NCBI RefSeq assembly: GCF_033242365.1
Contig: NZ_BTHK01000002.1
Coordinates: 1 to 64,000 of the forward strand
Direction of reading: 5' to 3'
Source of the DNA: Lachnoanaerobaculum sanguinis
GTDB taxonomy: Bacteria; Bacillota; Clostridia; Lachnospirales; Lachnospiraceae
Length of the DNA stretch: 64,000 bases
A model generated the notes under the pieces. That model saw nothing but the letters and a program-made list of their open reading frames with translations, was not told the origin of the DNA and searched no databases. Below are positions 1-9,251 of the stretch, piece after piece. Every line of letters begins with the position of its first letter. Position 1 is the stretch's first letter. Made by a program: the position numbers and the translations under genes.

Positions 1-96
1 AAAAAACTGGTTGGTTTTAGTAACCTTGATGCCCTCTATTTAACCAAAGCTGAAGTCGACAATTTCTTTCAAAACTGCATGCTCTTGGATACCTAG
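1..96 (+). CDS. C-terminal tail of an unrecognised protein (partial)
   Basis: The window opens inside a reading frame that runs 31 codons to a TAG stop at 94-96. The visible tail ends in residues NFFQNCMLLDT. I do not recognise the family, and the piece is too short to judge composition. It could be the end of a real gene to the left or a chance open frame. The following 231 bases (97-327) hold no gene I can support. I looked there for an S-box or cobalamin riboswitch, because methionine genes follow, and saw none. Confidence 0.3.
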   Translation, partial: KKLVGFSNLDALYLTKAEVDNFFQNCMLLDT

Positions 97-327
97 AGTA
101 CTAGGTTTTGAGAGAAACGACGGAAGTCAGGTATGATATTCTAACATATATAAAGAAAAATGCCACTTAAAATTTTCTTACATCAAAGAGTATACACCAT
201 ATATCATGCATAACAGGTTATAAGATATATGTATAATGTAAAACTTTACTTTTTTTATAAATTATCTTACTATAGTAAAACGAAACAAGTCGACAGACTT
301 TTAATATATATGTTAGGAAGTAGAGAA

Positions 328-1011
328 ATGTTTAATATAGATGTAAAACTTACACCGGATGATGAGTCGGAGGTACTTAGGTATCTTCAGCACAACGGTA
401 AAGAAATAGATGAAAACCTGCATGCACAGGTGCTCGAGTGCATGGATAAAATAAATGCCATGGCAAAGCCGAACTTTGTTTTCAGAGAATGGGATCTTGA
501 AAACAAGGGAGAATTTCCGGCGGAGCTTGATTTTTTTGTGGGAAACAGTATCAAAAAGCATATAAAAGATTGTCATAAGCTTATTTTGATGGCGGCAACA
601 ATAGGAGTCGGAGTTGACAATGCCATAAGAAAAGAAGAACTTAAGAATGTAGCAAATGCACTTATTATGGACTCATGCGGTTCGACACTTATAGAAGCTG
701 TTTGTGACAGCATAGAAGCAGGCTTTAGAGAGCAGTATTTAAAGGAAAACAATTATCTGACATTCAGATTTTCACCGGGATATGGTGATCTGCCTATAAC
801 CATACAGAGACAGTTTGTAAATGTGGTCAATGCGACAAGAAGAATAGGAGTAAATGTCAGCGACAGCGGAATAATGTTACCGAGAAAGTCGGTAACCGCC
901 ATAATCGGAGTCAGCGATCAAAAACTGGAGACGCTTAAAAAGACCTGCGCAGGATGTAATCTTTTAAAATCCTGCAGATATAGAAAGATAGGAGTCAGAT
1001 GTTATGCATAA
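328..1011 (+). CDS. Vitamin B12-dependent methionine synthase activation-domain protein
   Basis: This 227-residue protein corresponds to the C-terminal reactivation domain of cobalamin-dependent methionine synthase, which binds S-adenosylmethionine and helps remethylate oxidised cob(II)alamin. The diagnostic stretch is RFSPGYGDLPITIQ near residues 150-163, followed by a cysteine-containing tail (CAGCNLLKSC). I chose ATG 328 because AGGAAG lies 7 bases upstream; the frame is open further left but without a ribosome site. It overlaps metH by 8 bases, so the two are translationally coupled. The neighbouring MetH is only 788 residues and lacks this domain, so activation is supplied in trans. Assignment of the domain is firm; the exact electron donor is unknown. 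Confidence 0.9.
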   Translation: MFNIDVKLTPDDESEVLRYLQHNGKEIDENLHAQVLECMDKINAMAKPNFVFREWDLENKGEFPAELDFFVGNSIKKHIKDCHKLILMAATIGVGVDNAIRKEELKNVANALIMDSCGSTLIEAVCDSIEAGFREQYLKENNYLTFRFSPGYGDLPITIQRQFVNVVNATRRIGVNVSDSGIMLPRKSVTAIIGVSDQKLETLKKTCAGCNLLKSCRYRKIGVRCYA

Positions 1012-3370
1012 ATTATTGATACTTGACGGTGCAATGGGAACAATGCTTCAGGCTGCCGGAATGAAGGCCGGAGAACATCCTGAGGTTTTCGGGTTTGACA
1101 ATCCGGATATAGTAAAAAATATACATTTAAAATATATAGAATCAGGAAGTAATGTAATATATACAAATACATTCGGAGCAAATGCACATAAGCTTGAAGG
1201 TTGCAAGATAGATGTGGATACGGCCGTAAAGACTGCAATTAAATCCGCAAAGGAAGCAATAGCGGAGAGTAAAAGGGATGTAAAGATAGCTCTTGATATC
1301 GGACCTATAGGTGAGCTTTTGGAGCCGCTTGGCGTATTGAGATTTGAGGACGCCTACGAAATTTATAAAGAAATGGTAGTTGCAGGTGAAAAATACGGGG
1401 CCGATGCTATCATATTTGAGACATTTACAGATCTTTATGATGTAAGAGCGGGTGTACTTGCGGCAAAAGAAAATACAAAGCTCCCTGTATGGGTCACAAT
1501 GACATATGAAACCACAGGAAGAACTTTTACCGGAACAAAGATAGAATCTATGGCGGTAACACTTGAGGGACTTGGAGTGGATGCGATAGGTTTTAACTGC
1601 TCTCTTGGACCGAAGGAAATACTGCCGCTTGCAAAAAAGCTTAAAGAATGGACTAATCTGCCTATTATAATAAAGCCTAATGCAGGACTTCCAAATCCTT
1701 CAACAGGTGAATACGATCTGCTTGCAACCGATTTTGCAAAGCTGATGGCGGAATTTGGAGAAATAGGAATAGAGTACGCAGGAGGATGTTGCGGTACATC
1801 ACCGGAATTTATCAGCGAGTTAAAAGCGGAGTTTGAAAACAGAGAGTTTTCCGAGATAAAGCCGGCAAAGGCAAAGACAGGTATATGCTCCGGAAATGAG
1901 ATGGTGGAGCTGAACGGTGTAAGAGTTGTAGGTGAGAGATTAAACCCTACCGGAAAGAAAAGATTCCAGGAAGCACTCTTAAACCATGAGATGGAGTATA
2001 TATGCAAGGTTGCAATAGAGGAAGAGGAATCGGGTGCTGATATACTTGATATAAATGTAGGTGTTCCGGGCGGTGATGAAGTTGCACTTATGATAGAGGC
2101 CGTAAAGGCGGTACAGTCTGTAGTTAATATTCCTTTGCAGATAGATTCATCAAATCCTGAGGCAATAGAAGCCGGACTTCGTGTATACAACGGTAGAGCT
2201 ATAGTAAACTCTGTAAATGCCGAAGATGATAGACTTGATCTCATACTTCCTATCGTAAAAAAATACGGTGCGGCGGTTATAGGACTGGCTTTAAATGAGA
2301 ACGGTATACCTACAACAGCACAGGAAAGATTTGACAATGCAAAGCATATACTTGATAAGGCACTTGAATACGGCTTAAAGAAAGAGGATGTTATTATTGA
2401 TTGCCTTACACTTACAGTTTCGGCACAGCAGGATCAGGCAAAAGAGACGCTTGAGGCTGTAAGAAGAGTTACAAAGGAGCTTGGCTTACATACCACTCTT
2501 GGTGTCAGCAATATTTCTTTCGGACTTCCTGCAAGAAGTCATATCACAGAGAATTTCCTTATACAGGCAATGTATGCAGGACTTGATCTGCCCATAGTAA
2601 ATCCGAATATTGAAGGCATTATGAATGCAATATATTCATTCAAGGTGCTTTCAGGCGAGGATAAGGATTCTGTAAAATATATTGAGAGATTTGCGACTGT
2701 AAAGGCTGAAACCAAGGTGGTAGCGGTATCGGACAATGGTGAAGTTACAAAAGAAGTTGTGCAGGATGCAATATTAAAAGGACTTAAGGAAGAGACTTAT
2801 AATAATGCAAAGAAGCTTTTGGAGGATCACGGAGAGCTTGAAATAATAAATGAATACCTTATACCGGCACTTGATACGGTGGGAGATTTATATGAAAAGC
2901 AGGTGATATTCCTCCCACAGCTTATCAATGCCGCCAATGCTGCAAGCTCCGCCTTTGAGCTTATCAAAGAAAGAATAGCAAACAAGGGTGAGCACAATGT
3001 AAGCAAGGGTAAGATAGTTGTATGTACCGTAAAAGGCGATATACATGATATCGGAAAAAATATAGTTAAGGTAATCTTAGAGAACTACGGTTACAGAATG
3101 ATTGACCTCGGAAGAGATGTGGATATTCAAAGGGTTGTGGACACAGTAATAAGAGAGGATGTAAAGCTTGTAGGACTTTCAGCTCTTATGACTACCACAT
3201 TGCCTGCAATGAAAAAGACTATTGAAGAGATTAGAAAAGTATCAAATGATTGTAAAGTGTGGGTAGGTGGTGCCGTACTTACAAAAGAATATGCCGACGA
3301 GATGGGTGCGGACTTCTATGCACCTGATGCCAGAAGTTCGGTTGATATAGCAAAGACAGTTTTAGGATGA
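1004..3370 (+). CDS. metH: Methionine synthase, cobalamin-dependent (short form without activation domain)
   Basis: Transfers a methyl group from methyltetrahydrofolate through cobalamin to homocysteine, giving methionine in the cytosol. The domain order is homocysteine-binding barrel (about 1-285, with zinc ligands in FNCSLG and GGCCGTS), pterin-binding barrel (about 300-560, including GERLNPTGKK), four-helix cap and B12-binding domain (about 590-788). The B12 box GDIHDIGKNIV carries the cobalt ligand near His681. At 788 residues it is about 440 shorter than E. coli MetH because the SAM activation domain is missing; that domain is the separate gene just upstream. AGGAG lies 9 bases before ATG 1004. 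It is followed after 6 bases by the methyltransferase/MTHFR gene in the same operon. Confidence 0.95.
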   Translation: MHKLLILDGAMGTMLQAAGMKAGEHPEVFGFDNPDIVKNIHLKYIESGSNVIYTNTFGANAHKLEGCKIDVDTAVKTAIKSAKEAIAESKRDVKIALDIGPIGELLEPLGVLRFEDAYEIYKEMVVAGEKYGADAIIFETFTDLYDVRAGVLAAKENTKLPVWVTMTYETTGRTFTGTKIESMAVTLEGLGVDAIGFNCSLGPKEILPLAKKLKEWTNLPIIIKPNAGLPNPSTGEYDLLATDFAKLMAEFGEIGIEYAGGCCGTSPEFISELKAEFENREFSEIKPAKAKTGICSGNEMVELNGVRVVGERLNPTGKKRFQEALLNHEMEYICKVAIEEEESGADILDINVGVPGGDEVALMIEAVKAVQSVVNIPLQIDSSNPEAIEAGLRVYNGRAIVNSVNAEDDRLDLILPIVKKYGAAVIGLALNENGIPTTAQERFDNAKHILDKALEYGLKKEDVIIDCLTLTVSAQQDQAKETLEAVRRVTKELGLHTTLGVSNISFGLPARSHITENFLIQAMYAGLDLPIVNPNIEGIMNAIYSFKVLSGEDKDSVKYIERFATVKAETKVVAVSDNGEVTKEVVQDAILKGLKEETYNNAKKLLEDHGELEIINEYLIPALDTVGDLYEKQVIFLPQLINAANAASSAFELIKERIANKGEHNVSKGKIVVCTVKGDIHDIGKNIVKVILENYGYRMIDLGRDVDIQRVVDTVIREDVKLVGLSALMTTTLPAMKKTIEEIRKVSNDCKVWVGGAVLTKEYADEMGADFYAPDARSSVDIAKTVLG

Positions 3371-3376
3371 TAATTT

Positions 3377-5149
3377 ATGGAAAATATTAGAGATTATTTA
3401 AAGAATAATGTTTTGCTCTTTGACGGAGCAATGGGAACATACTATGATGAACTTACAGATGACGGTATCGGATGCGAACTTGCAAATATAAAAAATCCTG
3501 AGCTTATAAAGGGTATTCATAATGAATATATTGAAGCTGGAGCAAAGGCGATACTCACAAATACCTTTTCCACAGGTATAGATGCATTTTCAGGTGACAG
3601 AGAGCTGCAAAAAAAAGTAATAGTTGCAGGTATAGACATAGCGCTTGAGGTTGCAAAATCCAGAGCATATGTATTTGCGGATATGGCGTCAATAAATGCC
3701 GACAGCAACAGCGCGGCATTTGAGGAATACAAGATCATTGCGGATATTTTCCTTGAAAAAGGGATAAATAACTTTTACTTCGAGACAAGAAACAGCACCA
3801 TCGGTTTGAAATCCATAGGTGAGTACATTAAGGAAAAATCACCGGAAGCTTTTATAATAGCATCATTTGCAGTAATGCCTGACGGTTATTCAAGTGAAGG
3901 GTATTATTATAAAACAATGTTTAAAGAAATCTCTGAGTCCGGTTTCTTTGACGGAGTGGGACTTAACTGTGTTTCCGGTGCAAATCATATGGCAAAACTT
4001 TTAAAGGATGTGGACACTGAAGGATTATACCTTGCAGCTATGCCGAATGCCGGATATCCTATAGTAAGAGACAATAAAATATACTACGGATCATTGGCAA
4101 ATTATTTTGCGGCTCAGATAGAAGATATTCTTGATATGGGTGTAAACGTGGTCGGAGGATGTTGCGGAACAACTCCGAAACATATAGAGCTTCTAAAAAA
4201 GAGTATGAGCGGAATGCTTATAAAGCCGAGAAAATCCGTAAAGAAAGAAAAGAATATTTCACAGAAAATAAGATTAAACAGATTTGAACAAAAGCTTATA
4301 TCCGGACAAAAGCCTATAGCCGTAGAGCTTGATTCGCCTATAGATACCAATATTGCCAAGTTTATTGACAATGCGGCAAAATTAAAGTCGGCAGGTGCGG
4401 ATATAGTAACTATAGCGGATAATCCTATAGCAAGAGCAAGAATGGACAGTTGTTTGCTTGCTTGCAAAGTAAGAAATGAACTTGACTTTGATGTGCTTCC
4501 GCATATGACTTGCAGAGACAGAAATGTAAATGCTGCTAAGGGCCTATTGCTTGGTGCAAGTGCAATGGGAGTTGACAATGTACTTGTAATCACAGGAGAT
4601 CCGATACCGAACGCCCAAAGAGATGAGATAAGATCGGTATTTGAGTTTAATTCGGTGAAGTTTGCAAACTTTATCAAATCTTTGAATGATGAAGTTTTTG
4701 AAAGTCCTATGAATATCTGCGGTGCATTAAATGTAAATGCCAAGAACTTCAGTGCAGAGCTTAGAAAAGCTAAAAGAAAACAGGAAAACGGTGTAAAGGT
4801 ACTCTTTACTCAGCCGGTTTTGACACAGAGAGCCATTGATAATCTTAAAGAGGCCAGAGAAAATCTGGATGTTAAGATAATGGGCGGAATTATTCCTATA
4901 GTAAGTGAGAGAAATGCGAGATATATGCAAAGTGAAGTAAACGGCATATATATTACCGATGATATAGTGGAAAAGTATATCGGCAAGGAAAGAGAAGAAG
5001 CGGAAGAAATCGCACTTTCAATGTCAAAAGAGATAGCAAATGAAATCTATGATCTGGTGGACGGATATTATCTTATAACTGTTTTAAACAGGGTAAATTT
5101 AATGGAAAAACTTATAAAGACAGTAAAAGAGGTTTGCGAAAACAAATAA
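3377..5149 (+). CDS. Bifunctional homocysteine S-methyltransferase / 5,10-methylenetetrahydrofolate reductase
   Basis: A 590-residue fusion. Residues 1 to about 285 form a homocysteine methyltransferase barrel (LLFDGAMGTYYDE at the start and zinc-ligand motif VGGCCGTTPKHI at the end). Residues from about 310 form a methylenetetrahydrofolate reductase (VITGDPIP, TQPVLTQRAID), a flavoenzyme that makes methyl-THF. This architecture is known from Firmicutes (YitJ-like). With MetH just upstream, the operon can make methyl-THF and methylate homocysteine. Because MetH already carries a homocysteine domain, the N-terminal half here may serve a different methyl donor or act as a scaffold; that is inference. 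It ends just before a hairpin shared with the convergent cysteine desulfurase gene. Confidence 0.92.
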   Translation: MENIRDYLKNNVLLFDGAMGTYYDELTDDGIGCELANIKNPELIKGIHNEYIEAGAKAILTNTFSTGIDAFSGDRELQKKVIVAGIDIALEVAKSRAYVFADMASINADSNSAAFEEYKIIADIFLEKGINNFYFETRNSTIGLKSIGEYIKEKSPEAFIIASFAVMPDGYSSEGYYYKTMFKEISESGFFDGVGLNCVSGANHMAKLLKDVDTEGLYLAAMPNAGYPIVRDNKIYYGSLANYFAAQIEDILDMGVNVVGGCCGTTPKHIELLKKSMSGMLIKPRKSVKKEKNISQKIRLNRFEQKLISGQKPIAVELDSPIDTNIAKFIDNAAKLKSAGADIVTIADNPIARARMDSCLLACKVRNELDFDVLPHMTCRDRNVNAAKGLLLGASAMGVDNVLVITGDPIPNAQRDEIRSVFEFNSVKFANFIKSLNDEVFESPMNICGALNVNAKNFSAELRKAKRKQENGVKVLFTQPVLTQRAIDNLKEARENLDVKIMGGIIPIVSERNARYMQSEVNGIYITDDIVEKYIGKEREEAEEIALSMSKEIANEIYDLVDGYYLITVLNRVNLMEKLIKTVKEVCENK

Positions 5150-5159
5150 TATTTTACAG

Positions 5160-5197
5160 TATAATCCTGTGAGTTGAGTTCAAATCACAGGATTATA
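5160..5197. terminator. Bidirectional hairpin between convergent genes
   Basis: A perfect 13-bp inverted repeat: left arm 5160-5172 (TATAATCCTGTGA) and right arm 5185-5197, with a 12-base loop. It sits 10 bases after the stop of the methionine operon and 11 bases beyond the stop of the minus-strand cysteine desulfurase. The T-tracts on both sides are weak, so termination efficiency is uncertain, but the position between two convergent genes supports a shared terminator. Confidence 0.7.
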
Positions 5198-5207
5198 CAT
5201 TTAAAAT

Positions 5208-6341
5208 TTAGATCCTAAGCTTTTCTATACATTTTTTTAATATTTCAAAGGCTTTATTGACCTCATCTTCCGTATTGTACTTGCTTAATGTAAGTCGCAA
5301 GGAGGATGAGGCTCTTTTTTTATCATTTGAAATTGCCATAATTACATGAGAAGGGTCTATACTGCCGGTGGTACATGCTGAGCCAAGAGATGCACATACA
5401 CCGTTTTGATTTAATAAAATCAAGAGCAGCTCACCGCTTATATTTTCAAAGTAGATATTTATATTGTTAAAAAGTCTGTTATTTATATCCCCATTTATAT
5501 GAGAGCCTTCTATATTTTCAAGTATCAAAGAAAATAACTTATCTCTTAGAGATTTTACATATAAACTGTCTTTATCCAAAGTTTCATAGGAATTTTTCAA
5601 AGCATTTGCCATAGCGATTATACCGAATGTATTTTGTGTACCCGCTCTGCGATTTCTTTCCTGACTGCCGCCATGTATCAATGAAGTAAGCTTGATACCG
5701 CTTCGTATGTATAAGAAGCCTACTCCCTTGGGAGAGTGAAATTTATGTCCGCTTGCACTGAGTAAATCAATATTAAGCTCATTAACATCAATGGCAAGAT
5801 GTCCTACAGCCTGTACCGCATCAGTGTGAAATAAAATACTATACTCACGGGCAATCTTTCCGATTTCTTTAACAGGTTGTATTGTACCTATTTCATTATT
5901 TGCAAACATTATGCTTATAAGGACTGTATCCTCTCGGATAGCAGATTTAAGCTCATTTATATCAATAAGCCCTGTTTCATCAGTACCTATATAAGTGACT
6001 TCATATCCTTTTTTTTCAAGATAAGAGAGTGTATGCAGTACAGAGTGATGTTCAATTTTTGAACTGATGATATGCTTTCCCTTATTTTCCATAAGTTCAC
6101 AAGCCTTTAGTATTGCCCAGTTGTTTGCTTCACTGCCGCCTGAGGTAAAATAGATCTCATTATATCTTGCTCCGATCAAATCAGCTATCATTTCTCTGGC
6201 ATCTTCCATATCAGCCTTTACATAATTTGCCATAGAATAGCTTGATGAAGGATTTGCATAGTTTTCAAATAAATATTTTTTCGCTATATCAAAAGCCTCT
6301 TTATCTACAACAGTGGTAGAGGCATTGTCCATATATATCAT
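5208..6341 (-). CDS. Cysteine desulfurase (NifS/IscS family)
   Basis: A PLP enzyme that removes sulfur from cysteine as a persulfide for Fe-S clusters or thiolated tRNA. The 377 residues show the N-terminal YMDNASTT, the PLP lysine in SASGHKFHSPKG (Lys200) and the persulfide cysteine in LGSACTTG (Cys323) on a short loop, typical of the IscS/NifS group rather than the SufS group. GGAG lies 4 bases before the ATG. No iscU, iscR or thiI lies beside it. The tRNA thiolase gene mnmA is about 1.8 kb away on the other strand, so supplying MnmA is a reasonable inference. The exact gene name cannot be settled from sequence alone, so I leave the symbol blank. Confidence 0.93.
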   Translation of the reverse strand: MIYMDNASTTVVDKEAFDIAKKYLFENYANPSSSYSMANYVKADMEDAREMIADLIGARYNEIYFTSGGSEANNWAILKACELMENKGKHIISSKIEHHSVLHTLSYLEKKGYEVTYIGTDETGLIDINELKSAIREDTVLISIMFANNEIGTIQPVKEIGKIAREYSILFHTDAVQAVGHLAIDVNELNIDLLSASGHKFHSPKGVGFLYIRSGIKLTSLIHGGSQERNRRAGTQNTFGIIAMANALKNSYETLDKDSLYVKSLRDKLFSLILENIEGSHINGDINNRLFNNINIYFENISGELLLILLNQNGVCASLGSACTTGSIDPSHVIMAISNDKKRASSSLRLTLSKYNTEDEVNKAFEILKKCIEKLRI

Positions 6342-6456
6342 AGTACTCCATTCTTTTTACAAAAGTATGGCACGCAATCCTTTATAAAAAAGGTTATATC
6401 CGCATCATACAATATAAATAGTATCAACAATAAAATAGTAAATGATTGAATTTGAA

Positions 6457-6486
6457 TTGACAAGTATAATATGAGTATTGTATAAA
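6457..6486 (+). promoter_or_regulatory. Putative sigma-A promoter for the module-protein genes
   Basis: TTGACA at 6457-6462, an 18-base spacer, then TATAAA at 6481-6486. It lies about 60 bases upstream of ATG 6546 in the divergent spacer shared with the cysteine desulfurase gene. The -35 box is perfect and the -10 is close to consensus. Confidence 0.55.
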
Positions 6487-6545
6487 AATCCTATAGTTAA
6501 AAAGAGGTGATATACCGATTCTAGAGCAATGATATAGAGGTGATT

Positions 6546-7580
6546 ATGAGATTTGAAGGTAGAATACTGGGGAAAGCCGGTGTTAATAAGTTGCAGACAA
6601 CATATATATTGGGCCATATCCTTATGGATATGGGCTATAGCATGAGATTTTCTTTTGATAAATATGTGTACAGTATATCATATATGAAAGAGGAAAATGA
6701 TATTTTGTTCTTTAATGATGCGGAGCATATGATAGAGGTGTACAGTTATGAAAGGAATCTTGAAATACCGACCGAAAGAGCAAAGGAACTGGGGCTTGAG
6801 ACATATTATCGTTTTTCAAATATATATGGAAAAGAACTGATTATTCTTGAATTGTTGCACAGATATTTAGAGGAGAATCCAAATGATATATTTTATGTGG
6901 ACAATGGAAGATATTATAATAAAGCAATGATAGACAGTATTTATAAGGGAAAGCCTGATAAGAATTGGATTTACAAATCACCATACAGCGTAGGAAGTAT
7001 GGATTATTATATAAATATATGTCTTACGACAATCGGGGCTTTTACTAAAGGTATGCTAAAGACATTGTACTCTAAAAATATTACAGAAGGTGTCGAACTT
7101 AGATATGAGGGAAGAATAATCGGAAAAAGACTTCAATCAAAGCAGGGTATTCCTTACAGAATGGCACAAATATTGAGGAAAATGAATAGAAGAAATACTG
7201 TTACTGTTAAAAGAGAAAGTTATAATATATTATATACAAAATTTAATAGAGACGATTATTTTTATTATGACGATGACAGGGTGATTGAAATATACTGTAA
7301 CACTCAGATGACAGATATCCCTACAGATGAAATAATGCAGATGAGCTTTGAAACGTATTTTAGGATTACCGATCTTATCGGAAAAGAGATGCAGGTGCTT
7401 GAAATAGTACATAACTATTTAAATAAGTTTCCGGAGGATATTTTCTATATTGATAACGGCTGTTTCTTTACAAAAGCACAGATTGATGAAATATTTAATA
7501 ATAAAGATAAAAATGAAAAATGGATATTTAAAGAAAGAGAGAGGAGCAATTTTAAGTCGGTAGAATGGCAGGAGATGTAG
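6546..7580 (+). CDS. Unknown protein made of two tandem homologous modules
   Basis: I do not recognise this family. The 344-residue protein contains two diverged copies of one module, residues about 1-144 and 184-329. Both start with a strand-like FEGRILGK / YEGRIIGK and carry EIPT/DIPT, then LETYYRF / FETYFRI, GKEL/GKEM and HRYLEENPNDIFYVDN / HNYLNKFPEDIFYIDN, ending in a tryptophan-containing WIYK/WIFK. A short hydrophobic stretch (about 152-172) links them. It is acidic and rich in Tyr and Asp, with no signal peptide. ATG 6546 is preferred over an earlier GTG because AGAGG sits 5 bases upstream. The next gene encodes a third copy and overlaps this one by 16 bases. Small acidic tandem proteins of this kind can be toxin immunity proteins, but nothing here proves that. 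Confidence 0.8.
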   Translation: MRFEGRILGKAGVNKLQTTYILGHILMDMGYSMRFSFDKYVYSISYMKEENDILFFNDAEHMIEVYSYERNLEIPTERAKELGLETYYRFSNIYGKELIILELLHRYLEENPNDIFYVDNGRYYNKAMIDSIYKGKPDKNWIYKSPYSVGSMDYYINICLTTIGAFTKGMLKTLYSKNITEGVELRYEGRIIGKRLQSKQGIPYRMAQILRKMNRRNTVTVKRESYNILYTKFNRDDYFYYDDDRVIEIYCNTQMTDIPTDEIMQMSFETYFRITDLIGKEMQVLEIVHNYLNKFPEDIFYIDNGCFFTKAQIDEIFNNKDKNEKWIFKERERSNFKSVEWQEM

Positions 7581-8044
7581 GAATATTAAGAAGAAAAGGT
7601 GATAATTGTTGTAGAGATATAAAAGATATTGTAAACATACTGATGTCGCGAGGATTTACCAATGAATTTTTGAGTGATTATGGTGATTATTATACGTTTT
7701 CCATAAATAAACCCGGTTACGATGATGATGGAAGATGGTATTTGGATGACGCTTCTTCATGGGCAGTTATGTATGTACATATAATAAAAGATGGATTTTC
7801 AAATTATACAGTAGAAGATGCTTCAGGACAAAAGACGGATTACTACAGATACATATATATTGAAGGTTACGGAGACAGAGCTTTTATGTATTTGAATTTT
7901 TTACATGAATATTTTAAACTGTTTCCCGATGATATTTTCTCCGGCGCAGCAGATCACTTATATACAAAAGAAGATATTGACAGGATATATGAAAAAGAAA
8001 TATGGTCAGAGATTTGGCATTGTCTTGATCCGAAAACTTTATAG
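7565..8044 (+). CDS. Unknown protein, single copy of the same module
   Basis: This 159-residue acidic protein is a diverged third copy of the module seen twice in the gene before it. The match is clearest at the C-terminus: FLHEYFKLFPDDIF (about 112-125), YTKEDIDRIY (about 133-142) and a closing tryptophan-rich segment, in the same order and spacing as in the upstream gene. The N-terminal half is more diverged and glycine/aspartate-rich. The start at ATG 7565 overlaps the previous gene by 16 bases and has only a weak ribosome site, so translation is probably coupled and the true start may lie elsewhere. There is no membrane segment or signal peptide. Function unknown; it belongs with its neighbour. 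Confidence 0.72.
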   Translation: MAGDVGILRRKGDNCCRDIKDIVNILMSRGFTNEFLSDYGDYYTFSINKPGYDDDGRWYLDDASSWAVMYVHIIKDGFSNYTVEDASGQKTDYYRYIYIEGYGDRAFMYLNFLHEYFKLFPDDIFSGAADHLYTKEDIDRIYEKEIWSEIWHCLDPKTL

Positions 8045-8113
8045 TATATTAATACAAATCAATTAAGTATATGATATACTGTCTGTCATGGAATTTAAAA
8101 AATCGGAGAATAT

Positions 8114-9205
8114 ATGGAAAAGAAAAAAGTAGTGGTAGGTATGTCCGGTGGAGTAGACTCCTCAGTGGCAGCCTATCTTTTAAAAGAAGCCGGATATGAT
8201 GTCACAGGTGTGACCATGCAGATATGGCAAAGTGAAGATGAAGAGGATATGTCAGGAAGCGGAGGTTGTTGCGGACTTTCAGCTGTGGATGATGCCAGAA
8301 GAGTGGCAAGAGATATCGGCATACCATATTATGTGATGAACTTCAGAGATGAATTCAAAGATAAGGTAATAGATTATTTTGTGAATGAATATGTACAGGC
8401 AAGGACACCCAATCCATGTATTGCCTGCAACAGATATGTAAAATGGGAATCTCTTTTAGAGAGAAGTATGATGCTTGGAGCTGATTATATTGCCACAGGT
8501 CATTATGCCAGAATAGAAAAGCTGGAAAATGGAAGATATGCACTCAGAATGTCCAAAACAAGTGCCAAGGATCAGACCTATGCACTTTATAATCTTACTC
8601 AGGATCAGCTCTCAAAGACATTGATGCCTGTAGGAGATTATGAAAAAGATGAAATAAGAGAGATTGCAAAAAAGTTTAATCTTAGAGTGGCAAATAAGCC
8701 TGACAGTCAGGAGATATGCTTTGTTTCAGATAATGACTACGCCTCATTTGTAGAAAATGAAATAGGCAAAAAAATGCCTGAGGGAAATTTTGTAACTGCG
8801 GACGGAGAGATACTTGGGAAGCATAAGGGAATACTGCATTATACCATCGGGCAGAGAAAAGGACTTGGTATAGCGCTGGGGCATCCCATATTTGTTACCG
8901 AGATAAGACCTGAAACAAATGAAGTTGTAATAGGTGAAAATGATGATGTTTTCGGATACAGTCTGGAGGCAAATAATCTTAATGCAATGGCGGTGGAAAG
9001 CTTTTTTGACGGCATGAGAGCTATAGGAAAAATAAGATATTCACATAAGGGCGAACACTGTACAGTCAAGGTGCTTGGAGAAGACAGGATAAGAATAGAC
9101 TTTGATGAAAAGGTAAGAGCTATCACACCCGGGCAGGCGGTAGTCTTATATGATGAGAGCGGACTTGTGCTTGGTGGAGGAACAATTATAGGAAGATGCG
9201 ATTAA
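8114..9205 (+). CDS. mnmA: tRNA-specific 2-thiouridylase
   Basis: Thiolates U34 at the wobble position of tRNA-Lys, -Glu and -Gln, using ATP to adenylate the uridine and sulfur passed on from a cysteine desulfurase. The 363 residues show the PP-loop GMSGGVDSS (9-17) and the two catalytic cysteines in NPCIACN (Cys102) and QEICFVSD (Cys202), followed by the tRNA-binding motif region HYTIGQRKGLGIA and a C-terminal beta domain. Length is normal for the family. GGAG lies 6 bases before the ATG. The divergent cysteine desulfurase at 5208-6341 is the likely sulfur source, as no other candidate lies in the window. Confidence 0.97.
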   Translation: MEKKKVVVGMSGGVDSSVAAYLLKEAGYDVTGVTMQIWQSEDEEDMSGSGGCCGLSAVDDARRVARDIGIPYYVMNFRDEFKDKVIDYFVNEYVQARTPNPCIACNRYVKWESLLERSMMLGADYIATGHYARIEKLENGRYALRMSKTSAKDQTYALYNLTQDQLSKTLMPVGDYEKDEIREIAKKFNLRVANKPDSQEICFVSDNDYASFVENEIGKKMPEGNFVTADGEILGKHKGILHYTIGQRKGLGIALGHPIFVTEIRPETNEVVIGENDDVFGYSLEANNLNAMAVESFFDGMRAIGKIRYSHKGEHCTVKVLGEDRIRIDFDEKVRAITPGQAVVLYDESGLVLGGGTIIGRCD

Positions 9206-9251
9206 TTACAAGGTACTATATAAGCTGTAATAACAGAAAGGTTGTAGATAG

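Noticed and set aside
97..327. Possible S-box or cobalamin riboswitch before the methionine operon
   Set aside because: No conserved S-box or B12-box strings or terminator hairpin could be found in the 231 bases.
1435..2337. A 300-codon antisense open frame inside metH
   Set aside because: It is the mirror of a real gene with skewed codons; no ribosome site, no recognisable domain, low-complexity Ser/Pro/Phe composition.
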